A program made the position numbers and the translations under genes. The notes beneath the pieces are model-generated. The model saw only the letters and a program-made list of their open reading frames with translations. It did no database searches and was not told where the DNA came from. Below, in pieces: positions 1 through 9,859 of a stretch of DNA of 64,000 nucleotides. The first letter of the stretch is position 1; each line of letters starts with the position of its first letter. This DNA is from Erigeron canadensis (Eukaryota; Streptophyta; Magnoliopsida; Asterales; Asteraceae): positions 30,316,055 through 30,380,054 of the forward strand of contig NC_057762.1 in NCBI RefSeq assembly GCF_010389155.1. Reading direction: 5' to 3'.

Positions 1-99
1 GCTATTAAATTTTTAATCTGAAAGCAGGATATTTTGTTGATCAGTAAGTTCCATTTTGATGCAATTTTGCTCTTTTCCAATTGTTCTCATTATTCTTAC

Positions 100-923
100 T
101 ATTTGGACGCTATCTCTGGCTGCGAATGCAAGTATATCAGCACAAGAAACAACTCCTGGACATAAAGCTTCAAGTCTAGTTTTCGCATTATCAATGATAT
201 CGAATCCACGAGAATTTGGATTTTCTACTGGAAATTCTTTTTCCGCCTTATTTGAAGGAGTTGAATCTATCAAAACAGATCCATCACAACCCTGAAACAG
301 AATACTCCTGTTAACAAATAACTTCACGAAAAAAAGAAAGAAAACTTAAGAGAAAGAGTTAGGCTTAGAGGTCTCACAACGCCCAAACTCATCATCCAAA
401 AAAACTAATCCATGTCAGTGCCACATCAGAAATCACTAATCAATATCTAATACCTTAAAACATCCTCAATGCCATAACTAACCAAAAACTAGTCTTGGAC
501 CCATTTATTTTCAATAAAACAAATATTTATGTGAGGGGAGAAAACACACACACACACACAAACACTCGTCCTCCCAAGGACTAACATTGGATGATGAGTC
601 AAGGAAGAGTCACACCTAATGGTGTTCACTTGTCCATCTTTGAAAAATGAGTCAAGAATGAGTGAAGGATGAGGCCGCTGTGAGAGCTCTTATAGTCTTA
701 CCCTGACAAAACAATCATGGAAATGAAGTCTAATTAGACCGGCGGCAAGACCCTTCTCTTGAAAGTACGCTTTAACAACCTCCTCTTTGATAATGAGCTC
801 AACCACCGAGCATGAGTTCAAATAGAAGCCAACTTGAAGTTGAGCTTCTAAATGAATGACCGATCCCAATGTAACCAAAATGAAGATTGTATACACATGA
901 GCCAACGTTATTATGGAACTCAT
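100..923 (-). CDS. Class III peroxidase, copy 1 (3' part outside window)
   Basis: Secreted haem peroxidase of plant class III, which oxidises phenolics with H2O2 in the cell wall or vacuole. Two exons are visible: exon 1 at 923-702 and exon 2 at 291-100. Exons 3 and 4 would lie beyond position 1. Exon 1 encodes a signal peptide of about 27 residues, then the mature N-terminus (QLQVGFY) and the distal haem motif [10 protein letters not shown] with catalytic Arg and His. Exon 2 (192 nt, the same as in the neighbouring copy) begins GCDGSVLID and ends [15 protein letters not shown] at a GTAAGA donor. The gene is a tandem duplicate of the peroxidase at 5050-6840. Its intron 1 is 410 nt against 83 nt in the sister copy because a MITE has inserted. 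Family assignment is secure; completeness cannot be judged. Confidence 0.93.
368..689. mobile_element. Tourist-like (PIF/Harbinger) MITE in peroxidase intron 1
   Basis: A 322-bp element with imperfect terminal inverted repeats. The left end starts GAGGTCTCACAACG and the right end, reverse-complemented, starts GAGCTCTCACAGCG (12 of 14 match). It is flanked by the trinucleotide TTA on both sides (365-367 and 690-692), the target preference of PIF/Harbinger elements. The sister peroxidase has a matching intron with a single TTA and no insert, which acts as the empty site. The element contains an (AC)n run near 545-562 and no coding capacity. Confidence 0.8.
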
Positions 924-2130
924 TTTTAGTATGGCAAGTTATAGATAATGCATTTCAACTTATTTATAGAAATAATTGTCTTAGTGGCATATATTAGAAT
1001 GCATCAGCATCAGCAAAGCTTAAATAATGGTATTTGACTTAATCTTGAAAACATGTTTAGGGACCTAAAATGGGCCTCCCATAGACAGATTAGAATCCTC
1101 TAAGGAAAATTGGATCAACTTTAGCCATTGGATAAATCTAATGGTCAAGATTAAAGTTTGATTTTTAGATCTTGGCCATTGGATTTAATTTAATGGTTAA
1201 AGTTGATCCAACTTTGTAGGATTTCAGTCCCTATAAACACCCTTTAATTTCAACAAAAGGGCTACTTAGTTCCCCCTTTTGTGTATATTAGGCCGTTCCC
1301 ATCCATATGCTATGGGAGACATCTTGGACTGCGTCTACTATGATGTGGTGCTAATATCACAATGAGGATGATAAGGTGCTAATGTGACAATGAGGATGAT
1401 AAGGTGAAGATATGTTATGGATGGCAATGGTCTTAATATATTAAATAAACGCCCCTTTCATTGTTGAAAAGAACAACTACCCCTTTATTCAGATCAGGGC
1501 TCACAACGTCTCTGTTCATGGATCATCCCCCACTCTTTTTCCTTTAAAGGACGAGTCTAAACCCTTAGGCGTGACTCGTACTTGGTCCGCTTTTGGGTTA
1601 TCCGTCTATCGCTAGAGAAGTATGTGTGTTTTAATATTATTTTTTGTTCCCTTTTGAGTTTTATATATATGTCGTTTGGGTATTTGTATGTACGTGTCCG
1701 CTATATAATTTTTTTTTAACAAGGATATTTTCGGGGGCCAGAAAATGATAATGGAGACATAGGCGAGGGAGAGGTTGAAAATGATATTTTTTTAATTTTT
1801 CATTTGAACAACGAGTTAATAGTTAACGATTAGTAGTTAGTATTCGAGACATCGCAGTAACATGAGAACATCCAATTGAGCTCGAACCACGCATGCATGG
1901 CATCAATCACAGGACTCTTGAACCCTGGTAGATTTCCCCAACACCATACCAATGAAGCACTGTATTATTAATTTTCAACTTAAACCCTAACGTGTTATGT
2001 TTGTTTCAAATACTATTCTGTACACTGTCTATATCTCAATCTTCCCGTACACCATCGAGATATTGAGACCTAAAAACTCGTAAAAGACGGCATTAGGTGT
2101 TTACTTACTATACCTACTATATATAACAAA
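924..2130. other. Intergenic, peroxidase copy 1 upstream region
   Basis: No gene seen. Bases 924 to about 1070 are the promoter-proximal segment and align with the segment upstream of peroxidase copy 2 (6841 to about 7000), sharing the ACATGTTTAGGG stretch. After that the two copies diverge because of inserted DNA. Around 2020-2110 lies a fragment resembling the 3' part of the SINE at 16327-16567 (the tract reading CACC followed by TCGAGATATTGAG, then AAAAGACGGCA). Confidence 0.6.
2020..2112 (+). repeat. 3' fragment of a tRNA-derived SINE
   Basis: This stretch aligns by eye with the last roughly 80 bp of the complete SINE at 16327-16567: both contain TACACC[GA]TCGAG[GA]TATTGAG, then AAAAGAC[AG]GCA, then a TTACTTACT tail. 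The 5' half with the pol III A and B boxes is not recognisable here, so this is a truncated or decayed copy. Confidence 0.6.
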
Positions 2131-2263
2131 TGGGAAGTGATATTCGTACCACGGTTTTTAATAAATATAACACAATGCATCATAACTTATACACATCATA
2201 CAACTGATTGATGGACGGTAATGGTAAAAATGTCAAATATTGTGGTACAAATATCATTGCCCA
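2131..2263. mobile_element. Short MITE with 22-bp inverted ends
   Basis: A 133-bp element. The left end reads TGGGAAGTGATATTCGTACC and the right end, reverse-complemented, TGGGCAATGATATTTGTACC. It is flanked by TAACAAA (2124-2130) and TAACGAA (2264-2270), a 7-bp near-duplicate. There is no coding capacity. Similar end sequences occur near 41700-41850, suggesting a family. The superfamily is uncertain; hAT-like is possible from the TSD length. Confidence 0.6.
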
Positions 2264-2560
2264 TAACGAATAAAATAGATGGGTAATTTTCAAAAGAAAG
2301 AAATAAACAAATAGATGGGTACAATATTCCCTTTCAATGTTAATTATTTTTAGTACCCATTTGACTGTTTTCCTATTTTTACACCATTATTTAGTTTAAA
2401 CCGGTATTTTATAACAATTAAAACTTAATATTTTATTTATAAGTTGAATTACGTGTTGAAATTGTTTCAAGTAAGAAATGTTGTGCAGTTGGAACTTGGA
2501 AGTTTAGCTCTTGTATTTGTTTGCATCCTCAAGTAGCTTTTGGTTACTTTGTGTTCGTAG

Positions 2561-2722
2561 AAAGAAAGCAGTGTAGCTTTGTCATCCCGTGAGGCAGAAT
2601 ACATGGCAGCTAGCTCAGCCTCTTGCCAAGCATAACAACTATTCGAAAAGATGATGGGGCGTGATACAAGGCCAGTGACACATCGGATTGATAATACCTC
2701 GGCCATAGCTCTCGTTAAAAAC
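2561..2722 (+). pseudogene. Relic of a Copia retrotransposon RNase H domain
   Basis: In the frame starting at 2561 the plus strand reads VALSSREAEYMAASSASCQA, an in-frame stop (TAA), then QLFEKMMGRD and RIDNTSAIALVKN. These match the conserved Ty1/copia RNase H motifs (SS.EAEY..A and the D.KSAI.L..N block). The stop codon, an apparent frameshift just upstream and the absence of other Copia domains show it is a dead fragment. It is older than and unrelated to the complete Copia element at 26856-33163. The reverse-strand open frames here are shadows. Confidence 0.8.
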
Positions 2723-2736
2723 TTGAGTTATGCCAA

Positions 2737-2885
2737 TGGGGTTGGTGGTCCATTGGTAAAATCTTTGACCTTGAAGGAACCATCTGGGTTCGAGTAGGGG
2801 TTTTTCGAGAGTCCTAGGCTTCATCCCAGGCATCCGTGTAATTTAAGAGTAGGAGTAGATTAGAATGTCGTTTAAAAAAACCTGT
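2737..2885 (+). mobile_element. Probable tRNA-derived SINE
   Basis: The sequence begins GGGGTTGGTGGTCCATTGGT, which resembles a pol III A box, and has a B-box-like GGGTTCGAGTAGG about 45 bp later, as in tRNA-derived plant SINEs. It ends in an A-rich tail near 2873-2880. A possible 6-bp TSD, GTTATG, lies at 2727-2732 and 2886-2891. It sits directly at the end of the Copia RNase H relic. Boundaries are approximate. Confidence 0.55.
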
Positions 2886-2995
2886 GTTATGAAGTCTATA
2901 TTTACCGTGTTATATGGGTAGGGAGACATGACATTGTAATTTGAGTTTTGTGTAGGATATACTTTCTGTCTTGTTTCGGCTCTGTTTTACTTTAG

Positions 2996-3150
2996 ACACA
3001 GAGTTTGAAACACAAAATAGGAGTAAAGATACTCAAGTTGTTTAATGTCCGAGAAAGCTTGGTTCCAATAACCTGGTCCTAGGCGATAACAGTGTTCAAT
3101 ATTTGGGACTTGAAGTTTGTCAAATAACTGTGATTTTAAAATTTTTTTTA
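2996..3150 (+). repeat. Segment duplicated at 7203-7390
   Basis: Both segments contain GAAACACAA, GTTTAATG[TC]CCGAGAAAGC, CCAATAACCTGGTCC and AGTTTGTCAAAT in the same order. They lie 5' of the two peroxidase genes, so they most likely mark the distal end of the tandem duplication unit. In copy 1 this segment is about 2.1 kb from the start codon; in copy 2 it is about 0.36 kb. The difference is filled by transposon-derived DNA. Confidence 0.65.
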
Positions 3151-3236
3151 TGTGAACTTATATAATAATCACCTATTAAACTATTGTCCCATATGACTAA
3201 TAAGATGCACTCTTGTTAGGGAGAAAATATATTTAA

Positions 3237-4221
3237 GAGTAAATTGCATAATTGATTCCTGTGTTATCACCCAATTTGTAAGTACAGGCCAAATTCACTT
3301 ATCATTGCAACGACGATTCAACTTTCACCTTTTGGTTGCACTTTCGGTCTAAAAGGTGATGGTCATCCATTTTTTATCGTTAGTTGGGTCATGTGATGGG
3401 TAGAAACAGTCACTTTCAAATAAATTGGTCATTCTTGTAATAAATTATTCCTTTATTTTTATCTTTATTCATCATCAACTAAAAAAAATAACAGTTGAGA
3501 TCTAATTTCATCAATTTTATCTTCACAGTTTATACAATATCATAAAACCATCACCCTGTAAATTCAAACACATTTTCAAACATAATATATTACAAGTATC
3601 TCGTGTTTAAAAATACAAGAAACATTTTATCACATCAAACTTATCGCTTAAAACAAAGAAATAAAATAAAATAAAATAATGCATTGTTAGTTCTTTGGCA
3701 TAAAAAATATTTTAAAAAAAAATAAAGGAAAAAAAATGATAATAATAATATTGGAGATGGATATGAAAAAATATATTTGTTGGTCCTACCAACCCTACCA
3801 CTGTCATTGTGCTCGTCCAACATTTTACATTGGTGTGTTTGGCAACGATGACAGTGGCTCATCTGGTAATCTTTTTACTACGATTAACGATGCGCTTTTC
3901 GATGAGTTTCTGGAAATCGATGACTTGCAACACAACCACTGCTTGTACTATTATTATTTAGATTTGTTTAATTTAATCATATTGATTAGTGATTAAAAAA
4001 AAGGGATAAAGCTTAGGTTAACTGCAAGAATGGTCCAGTTGGGGGTGAAAATGACTTTTTAACCCAATTAGCGGTAGAAAATAGACGACCATCACTTTTT
4101 GGACTGAGAGTGCAACCGAAAACTGAAAGTTGGACCACGGTTGCAAGTTGCAACTATAAGTGATTTTGGACTGACCCTATGAATTGGGTGATAACATAGG
4201 GACCAAAAGTGCAATTTACTC
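3237..4221. mobile_element. Non-autonomous Mutator-type (MULE) element
   Basis: A 985-bp element with long terminal inverted repeats of roughly 130-160 bp. The left end starts GAGTAAATTGC and the right end finishes GCAATTTACTC. Both TIRs share TTATCACCCAATT, GGTTGCACT and AGTGATGG/AGGTGATGG blocks in inverted order. It is flanked by an exact 9-bp target-site duplication, TATATTTAA, at 3228-3236 and 4222-4230. Long TIRs with a 9-bp TSD are diagnostic of the Mutator superfamily. No transposase is encoded, so it depends on a partner in trans. Confidence 0.85.
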
Positions 4222-4230
4222 TATATTTAA

Positions 4231-5049
4231 TTTGTAGTTACTCGGCCTGGATTAGTTATGATAAGAACAATGATCTTCACTATATTATTTTAATTATAAG
4301 GTTGCTGTTATCGAAATAGACTATTATATAATAGTTGATTAAGATAGCCTATTATAGAATGGGTCAAATTATATAACTTTTGGAGCTTTAGATGTGCCAA
4401 TTTTGACTTGAAGTTAGTATTAATCAGAAAGTTGATCTTTAAACACTGATCCAAAAATAGACGGGTAAAGGGAAGAGATTTTTCCTATTCAGGTTACCCG
4501 GAGAAGGGAAGCCTTCTTTTGGTACTCAAATTGTCCGCAGATTAACCGGGGTATACCGTAACTGTTTTCGCCTTTCTTTGATCATCTACAATATATTGTA
4601 GGTGGGATTCAAACCTGAGACCTTTTGTGTATATAGTAAATCCAGAATGTGAAGCACTAGCCTGCTTTAAAGGTTGCTTTCTGATATAAAAAAAATAAAG
4701 AGAGACTTGTTGTAAAATGAAAGCAAATTCCTTGTAATAGGCTCAAGATCAAGTTAAATAGAATAGTTTTTTTTTTTTTTTTGTTTAACTCAAAAAGTCA
4801 AAATACAAGCTGAAATATAAAGTGATTTTCGATGCGAATCTAATCGTCCCAAGGAGAATTCACTCTGCGCAATTCTGGAGTTTGTGAAAATGTGACTTGG
4901 TTCTTTTGTGTATAATTCAAGATTTTCTTGATTATTCTGCAAGACGTTTTTACATTAAAAAAACGATAATGACCTTACAAGGAAGTTAATATATTGATGC
5001 ACCAATGTTCTTATTTGAATTATATGCGTGATTCACAAGATTTGTTCCT
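4231..5049. other. Intergenic 3' of peroxidase copy 2
   Basis: No gene or clear element seen. It includes the likely 3' UTR of peroxidase copy 2 immediately below 5050, and a poly-T run near 4768-4782. Confidence 0.5.
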
Positions 5050-6840
5050 TTATTTGTTGATCACTCGGCACTTTGATCGGATTTCTCCTTGATGACCTGT
5101 CAATACACCGATCTTACCCATCTTAACCATTGCTTGTGCAAATTTACTCTTCCAAAGAAACGGGTTCATAGCATTCTGGCGTACTTGGTTCGCTGTTGAT
5201 GTACTTGTGAGTAGAGATTGGTCTGAAGTGAACAGACCTCTATTATTCAATACGTCGACATAGTATCCTGTGTCAGTAATGGCTGGTGAACCGGGGTTCA
5301 TTGGTACCACAAGATTCACATCTTTGTTCCCCTTGGGGCACTCCTGCTTTAACTTGCTAGCATACAATGTGTTCAAACTTGGGTCCTGGTTTCCCGAGGA
5401 GTTGAAGGTGTAAAGTCTGCTAGCAAAGGAGGTACAATGTGCTCTGCCAATGGTATGCGCACCTGTAATTTATTTCAACCTAGAATTTTACTCTTTGACC
5501 TACGAAACGGCTGAGTTAGGTTCCATTTTATTTTTACGAGTCAAATGGGTCCATAACTTGTCCAAAGTGTATTTGTAGTAGACATGACTTCCTTAATCGC
5601 TTCATTCAACTAATATTTAATGGGAAAATATCCGATGATAAATTAGAAAGCCAAACTTCTAGAGGAGGAGAAGAGGCTGGTCTAGTCTGTCATAGGCTTT
5701 TAAAAATCTATTTATACATAATTGTGGGTCAATCAAAATTCAACCAACCTGTTTTGACCCGTGCAAGAGGACTCTTTTAACTTGTTACCCAACCCGTTTT
5801 GCTACTTTTAATATAAATGTAAAGATGAACGTTGCATTACCAGAAAGAGTAACCATTTCTTCTTGCGTCAATCCATGGCTTGAGAAAATTTGAGTAAGCT
5901 GGTTGAGATTTGATGTTGCAGGAGGCAATGCTCTAGTCTCCGCTATCAGTGAAACTCTGCCATCTCTTCTCCCAGCTGGAACGTCATACCAAAGTCCCCC
6001 AGTCTGCAGTAACGACAATTTTACATATGCTTGTAAGTGCCCGTGTTTTCATCAACAACAAATTGCATCAAATGGCATGTATTTCTGTTTATTCTAATTT
6101 GGAAATGTGATCTTTTCCCCCAAAAAAACGATAACCAGTTTTTTGTTGATAAGGCATATATAAATCAATGACACAGCTTCCCCCTTTTTCCAAATGTTGA
6201 TGATTAAAGACTGGAACAAATAAAGAGTACTATTTAATATTCAAGTCTAAAAAATGTTTTTTTTTTTGTTGAGAAACTAACAGATAGTAATTTCTATTTT
6301 GATGCAATTTTGCCCTTTTTCCAATTGTTCTCATTATTCTTACTATCTGGACGCTATCTCTAGCTGCGAATGCAACTATATCAGCGCAAGAAACAACTCC
6401 TGGACATAAAGCTTCAAGCCTAGTTTTTGCATTATCAATGATATTGAATCCACGAAGACTTGGATTATTTGCTGGAGAATCTTTTTCCGCCTTATTTGAA
6501 GGAGTTGAATCTATCAAAACAGATCCATCACAACCCTGAAACAATTCTCATGTTAACGAATAACTTCAAAAGAAATGATAAACTAAAGAGAAAAAAAGAG
6601 TTCCGGTTATAGTCTTACCCTGACAAAACAATCATGGAAATGAAGTCTAACTAGACCGGCAGCCAGACCCCTGTCTTGAAAGTACGCTTTAACAACCTCC
6701 TCTTTGACAATGAGCTCAGCCACCGAACATGGGCCCATATAGAATCCTACTTGAAGCTGAGCTTCTAAGTGAATGACCGATCCCAATGTAACCAAAATGA
6801 AGATTGTATAAACATGGGCCAACGTTATTATAGAAGTCAT
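5050..6840 (-). CDS. Class III peroxidase, copy 2 (complete)
   Basis: Complete secreted class III peroxidase of 329 aa in four exons: 6840-6619, 6535-6344, 6003-5841 and 5462-5050. This is the usual three-intron layout of the family, and all junctions are GT-AG. Residues about 1-27 form a signal peptide. The distal haem site is [15 protein letters not shown], the substrate-channel region is [13 protein letters not shown], and the proximal haem ligand is the His in [15 protein letters not shown]. The C-terminal region has [32 protein letters not shown] and the final Cys (IRSKCRVI). All the expected catalytic residues are present, so the enzyme should be active; the substrate cannot be inferred. 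It duplicates the partial gene at 100-923, and intron 1 here lacks the MITE seen there. Confidence 0.95.
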
Positions 6841-7202
6841 ATTCAGTATGGCAAGTTTTTGATAAAGGATATCTACTTACTTATAAAGCAATATATGCTG
6901 CGTTACTATGTTATAGAAATTATTGTCTAGTGGCATGTTAGAATGCATCAGCAAAATTTAAATACATAATCTCGAAAACATGTTTAGGGCCTTAAAATAA
7001 GGACAAGGTTGTTAATGGGTCAGGGTCTAATAATTTTGAATTTGGCAGAGGTTGAGAGTTAGTAGTAGTAGATAGTTCCTGCAATTGATTGAAGTTGACT
7101 TACATTAAATCCAAGTGAAGCAGTTAAGCATCAGATAGGTCATACGATAGATATCAGCTCAACTCCCTGCAAATAAGATTTGTAGCTTGCAGAAAACTAA
7201 CT

Positions 7203-7390
7203 TCTCTTACATAGTCTGAAACACAAGATAAGAGTAGAGATATTCAAGCTGTTTAATGCCCGAGAAAGCCCTGTCCCAATAACCTGGTCCCGACCCGGTC
7301 CCAAAACATGGTCCTAGGCCATACCATACCGGTATTCAATGTTCAGGTCTTGTAGTTTGTCAAATTATTGTGATGTTATAAACTTTTTAT
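7203..7390 (+). repeat. Segment duplicated at 2996-3150
   Basis: Partner of the copy at 2996-3150, 5' of peroxidase copy 2. This copy contains an extra GACCCGGTCCCAAAACATGG insertion relative to the other. It supports a duplication unit that included about 0.5 kb of upstream DNA. Confidence 0.65.
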
Positions 7391-8043
7391 AATCAACTAT
7401 CATAATAGTTATTTATGTAATAACTTATATCATTTTTTTTTATATATGTATATATATCAAACAAACTGGACCGGGCCCATGAATGCTGATGATAGTATTT
7501 AAAAGTACCAGGCTGGGCTGGTCCGGGTCGGGCCATTGATAGAATCAATAGAGTTGAAGATGTAAAAGACATAGATGGGTCACCATGTCACCACGTTTTG
7601 TGTCAATTCACATAATTGTGACAGTTTTAATATATTTATTAGTATTTGCTAATGTGATTGCCTTCACCTAGACACCTTCCAACATGCATTGCAACATCTC
7701 TTGTTGTACTTCCAACTTATTTATAACTATATCATATCTTTGGCTTTAATTAGTTTATCGGTTTTCACAGTTAGATAGTACAAACAAAATGCTGTTTTAT
7801 TGCTATTTGCTAGGAGGACTACGATTCCATGGCGAATCTGGAATCGTTTCTTCATGCATATATACAAAAAACAGAAAACATTATGAAATGAATACAACAA
7901 GATGTGCTAATTAAAGAATGCAGCATCAATGTGCATAAGAAACGAAAAACATGAAGAAGAAAACGAAGAAACATAACACATTGAGGAAACTAAAAGCTTA
8001 CAACATATGGTGTATGCTTATTTTGTAATGGAAATATAACTCA

Positions 8044-8268
8044 TCAAAAGAAAACAAGAAAACAAGAAGAGTCCGCGTAAGAGAAAGACGACGATGACAA
8101 TGAAGAACGGGCCATCGGTACGTTGGTTCGTCTGAGGTGAGGCAACAACTGTTGTGTGAACATATAAGCCATTATCATTTGGTATTCTTCAAGAAGTTCC
8201 ACCATGACACCCACTCTCAGCATATCTTGTATATTTTTGGTGGTCTGCTCTTGTGTTTTTATAGACAT
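8044..8268 (-). CDS. Doubtful small ORF, 74 aa, unknown
   Basis: An ATG-initiated open frame of 74 codons with no family I recognise. The first codons overlap a TATAAAAA box-like motif (8256-8263, minus strand), so if the motif is a real TATA box the coding start would be an internal Met, giving a peptide of about 59 aa beginning MLRVGVMVELLEEY. It ends in a Ser-rich stretch and FLVFF. There is no signal peptide at the first Met, and no cysteine pattern or known peptide-hormone motif. It could be a small peptide gene, part of a non-coding transcript, or chance. Confidence 0.2.
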   Translation of the reverse strand: MSIKTQEQTTKNIQDMLRVGVMVELLEEYQMIMAYMFTQQLLPHLRRTNVPMARSSLSSSSFSYADSSCFLVFF

Positions 8269-9593
8269 AGAACACTTATAATTGGAATATATATCAAGGG
8301 ATTATATAATGATAGGGTGGGACTAGAAATTGTGGGGCATATTCAATGTATTTGCTATAGTATAGGGACGTGATATGTTACAACAAAATTTGATCATTTA
8401 CCACTACTTATATGTTGTATATAATTGTAAAGTATGTTATATGTATTATTTGTACTTTTGCATATGGCTACGTTTTGATGTGTACATATTATTTGTGTAC
8501 TTTTTAGAAAAATAATGATCAAGTACATCTAATCTGAAAAATGCAAAATTGAAGCCTTTAAGATTTCACCTAGCCTACATAAAAAATTATATCTTTCTAT
8601 ATCAAAAGTTCACCCCTAAATTTTATGGTACATGTACAACTATTTAATGCGTCTTAACGAAAATCATTAGCGCTTTGTTTAGCAAAACATATTATCAAGG
8701 CTTAATTTGCAGGGGTCAACCTATAGCTCCAATAGTTACATGATTAAGGGAAGGAGAGTTGATCATATATTCTATCTCGTAACTTTCTCATCAACTGACT
8801 ACTTAATCTTTAGATAGATTTATCAGTCTTTGATTTTAATTACTCTAATTGTCAAATTGTCTATCAATTTTCTTAATACATTTTTTTTTTTCAGTGTTAA
8901 AATTTTTCATGACTTGGTAAACTTTTATGGAACCACTTTTAAGCGATTTAGCAAGTTATGTGCTCCAAATTTCACTGATGGTTCACTTCAAAATTTTCAA
9001 CTTAATTACCCACCATCTGCCAGAAATTTGACCATAAGTCTGAAGTCTTTGACACGAATGTGGTTTATATATTACCGACGTAACTATAAATTACTTTTCC
9101 TGCCAATTGACGAGTGGTAAAATCCGTGTCGTAAAACACAAATGGACACAAACAATGAAGGGAAATGGAAGACTGATAAGCAATGCAAGTAAGGTATGAA
9201 TAGGGCAAAACTAGATTAAATACTAAGGTATAGGTGAAATGACTTCAACCCACCCGTAACAAGTAACAAGTAATGACCGAAGTGTACGTCGACAAAAATA
9301 TTAGTGAGTTGAACCTTTTATATGAAGAGTTTTAGTCGAAATTGTATTTTGTTAATAAATATAGAGTCAATAAGCACACAGTCAATATCAAACAAAAGTG
9401 TTCACCTAGGCATAATCCGCCCATTTCATAATGGTCATGGTTGATTAATTAGATATACGACAATGCAAAATCGGTGGATCAGTTGTGACTTGGGAACATT
9501 AACTTTTACATGAAGAATGGCATGACTCGAATTCGGAATACCCAATTCAATTGCATGGACGGTCTTCTTTTCGAAGAAAAAGAAAAAACTTAG

Positions 9594-9854
9594 CTTGTGT
9601 TCTTGAGTTTATATGTAAAGGAAGGGGAAAGAAGAAAAGAGGGATGAATGGAAGAGAAGGGGTGGAGTTTCCTTCCTTCCAAATCATCCCAAAAGTGGGA
9701 GGAAAATATCTTTAACAAATTCTATAGAATTCTCCTTCCAAATCTTTTCCCTTCTTTTCTCTTCTTCCCTTAAATAAAACTCAAGAACCCAAATATTTTT
9801 AAAATTCTTTATAATCTTTTCCTTTTCATTTAAAACAAAACTCAAGAACATACC
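9594..9854. mobile_element. MITE-like foldback element
   Basis: A 261-bp stretch whose ends are inverted copies: the left has TGTTCTTGAGTTT followed by AAAGGAAGGGGAAAG, and the right has CTTTTCCTTTTCATTT then AAACTCAAGAACA. A CTTAG pentanucleotide flanks both ends (9589-9593 and 9855-9859). The interior is strongly purine-rich on one arm and pyrimidine-rich on the other, so it folds into a long hairpin. Related TTCTTGAGTT/AACTCAAGAA ends occur around 47630-47920. Confidence 0.55.
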
Positions 9855-9859
9855 CTTAG

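Noticed and set aside
2467..2833. Minus-strand open frames of 60-80 codons
   Set aside because: They are shadows of the plus-strand Copia RNase H relic and the SINE; the plus-strand translation matches known motifs, the minus does not.
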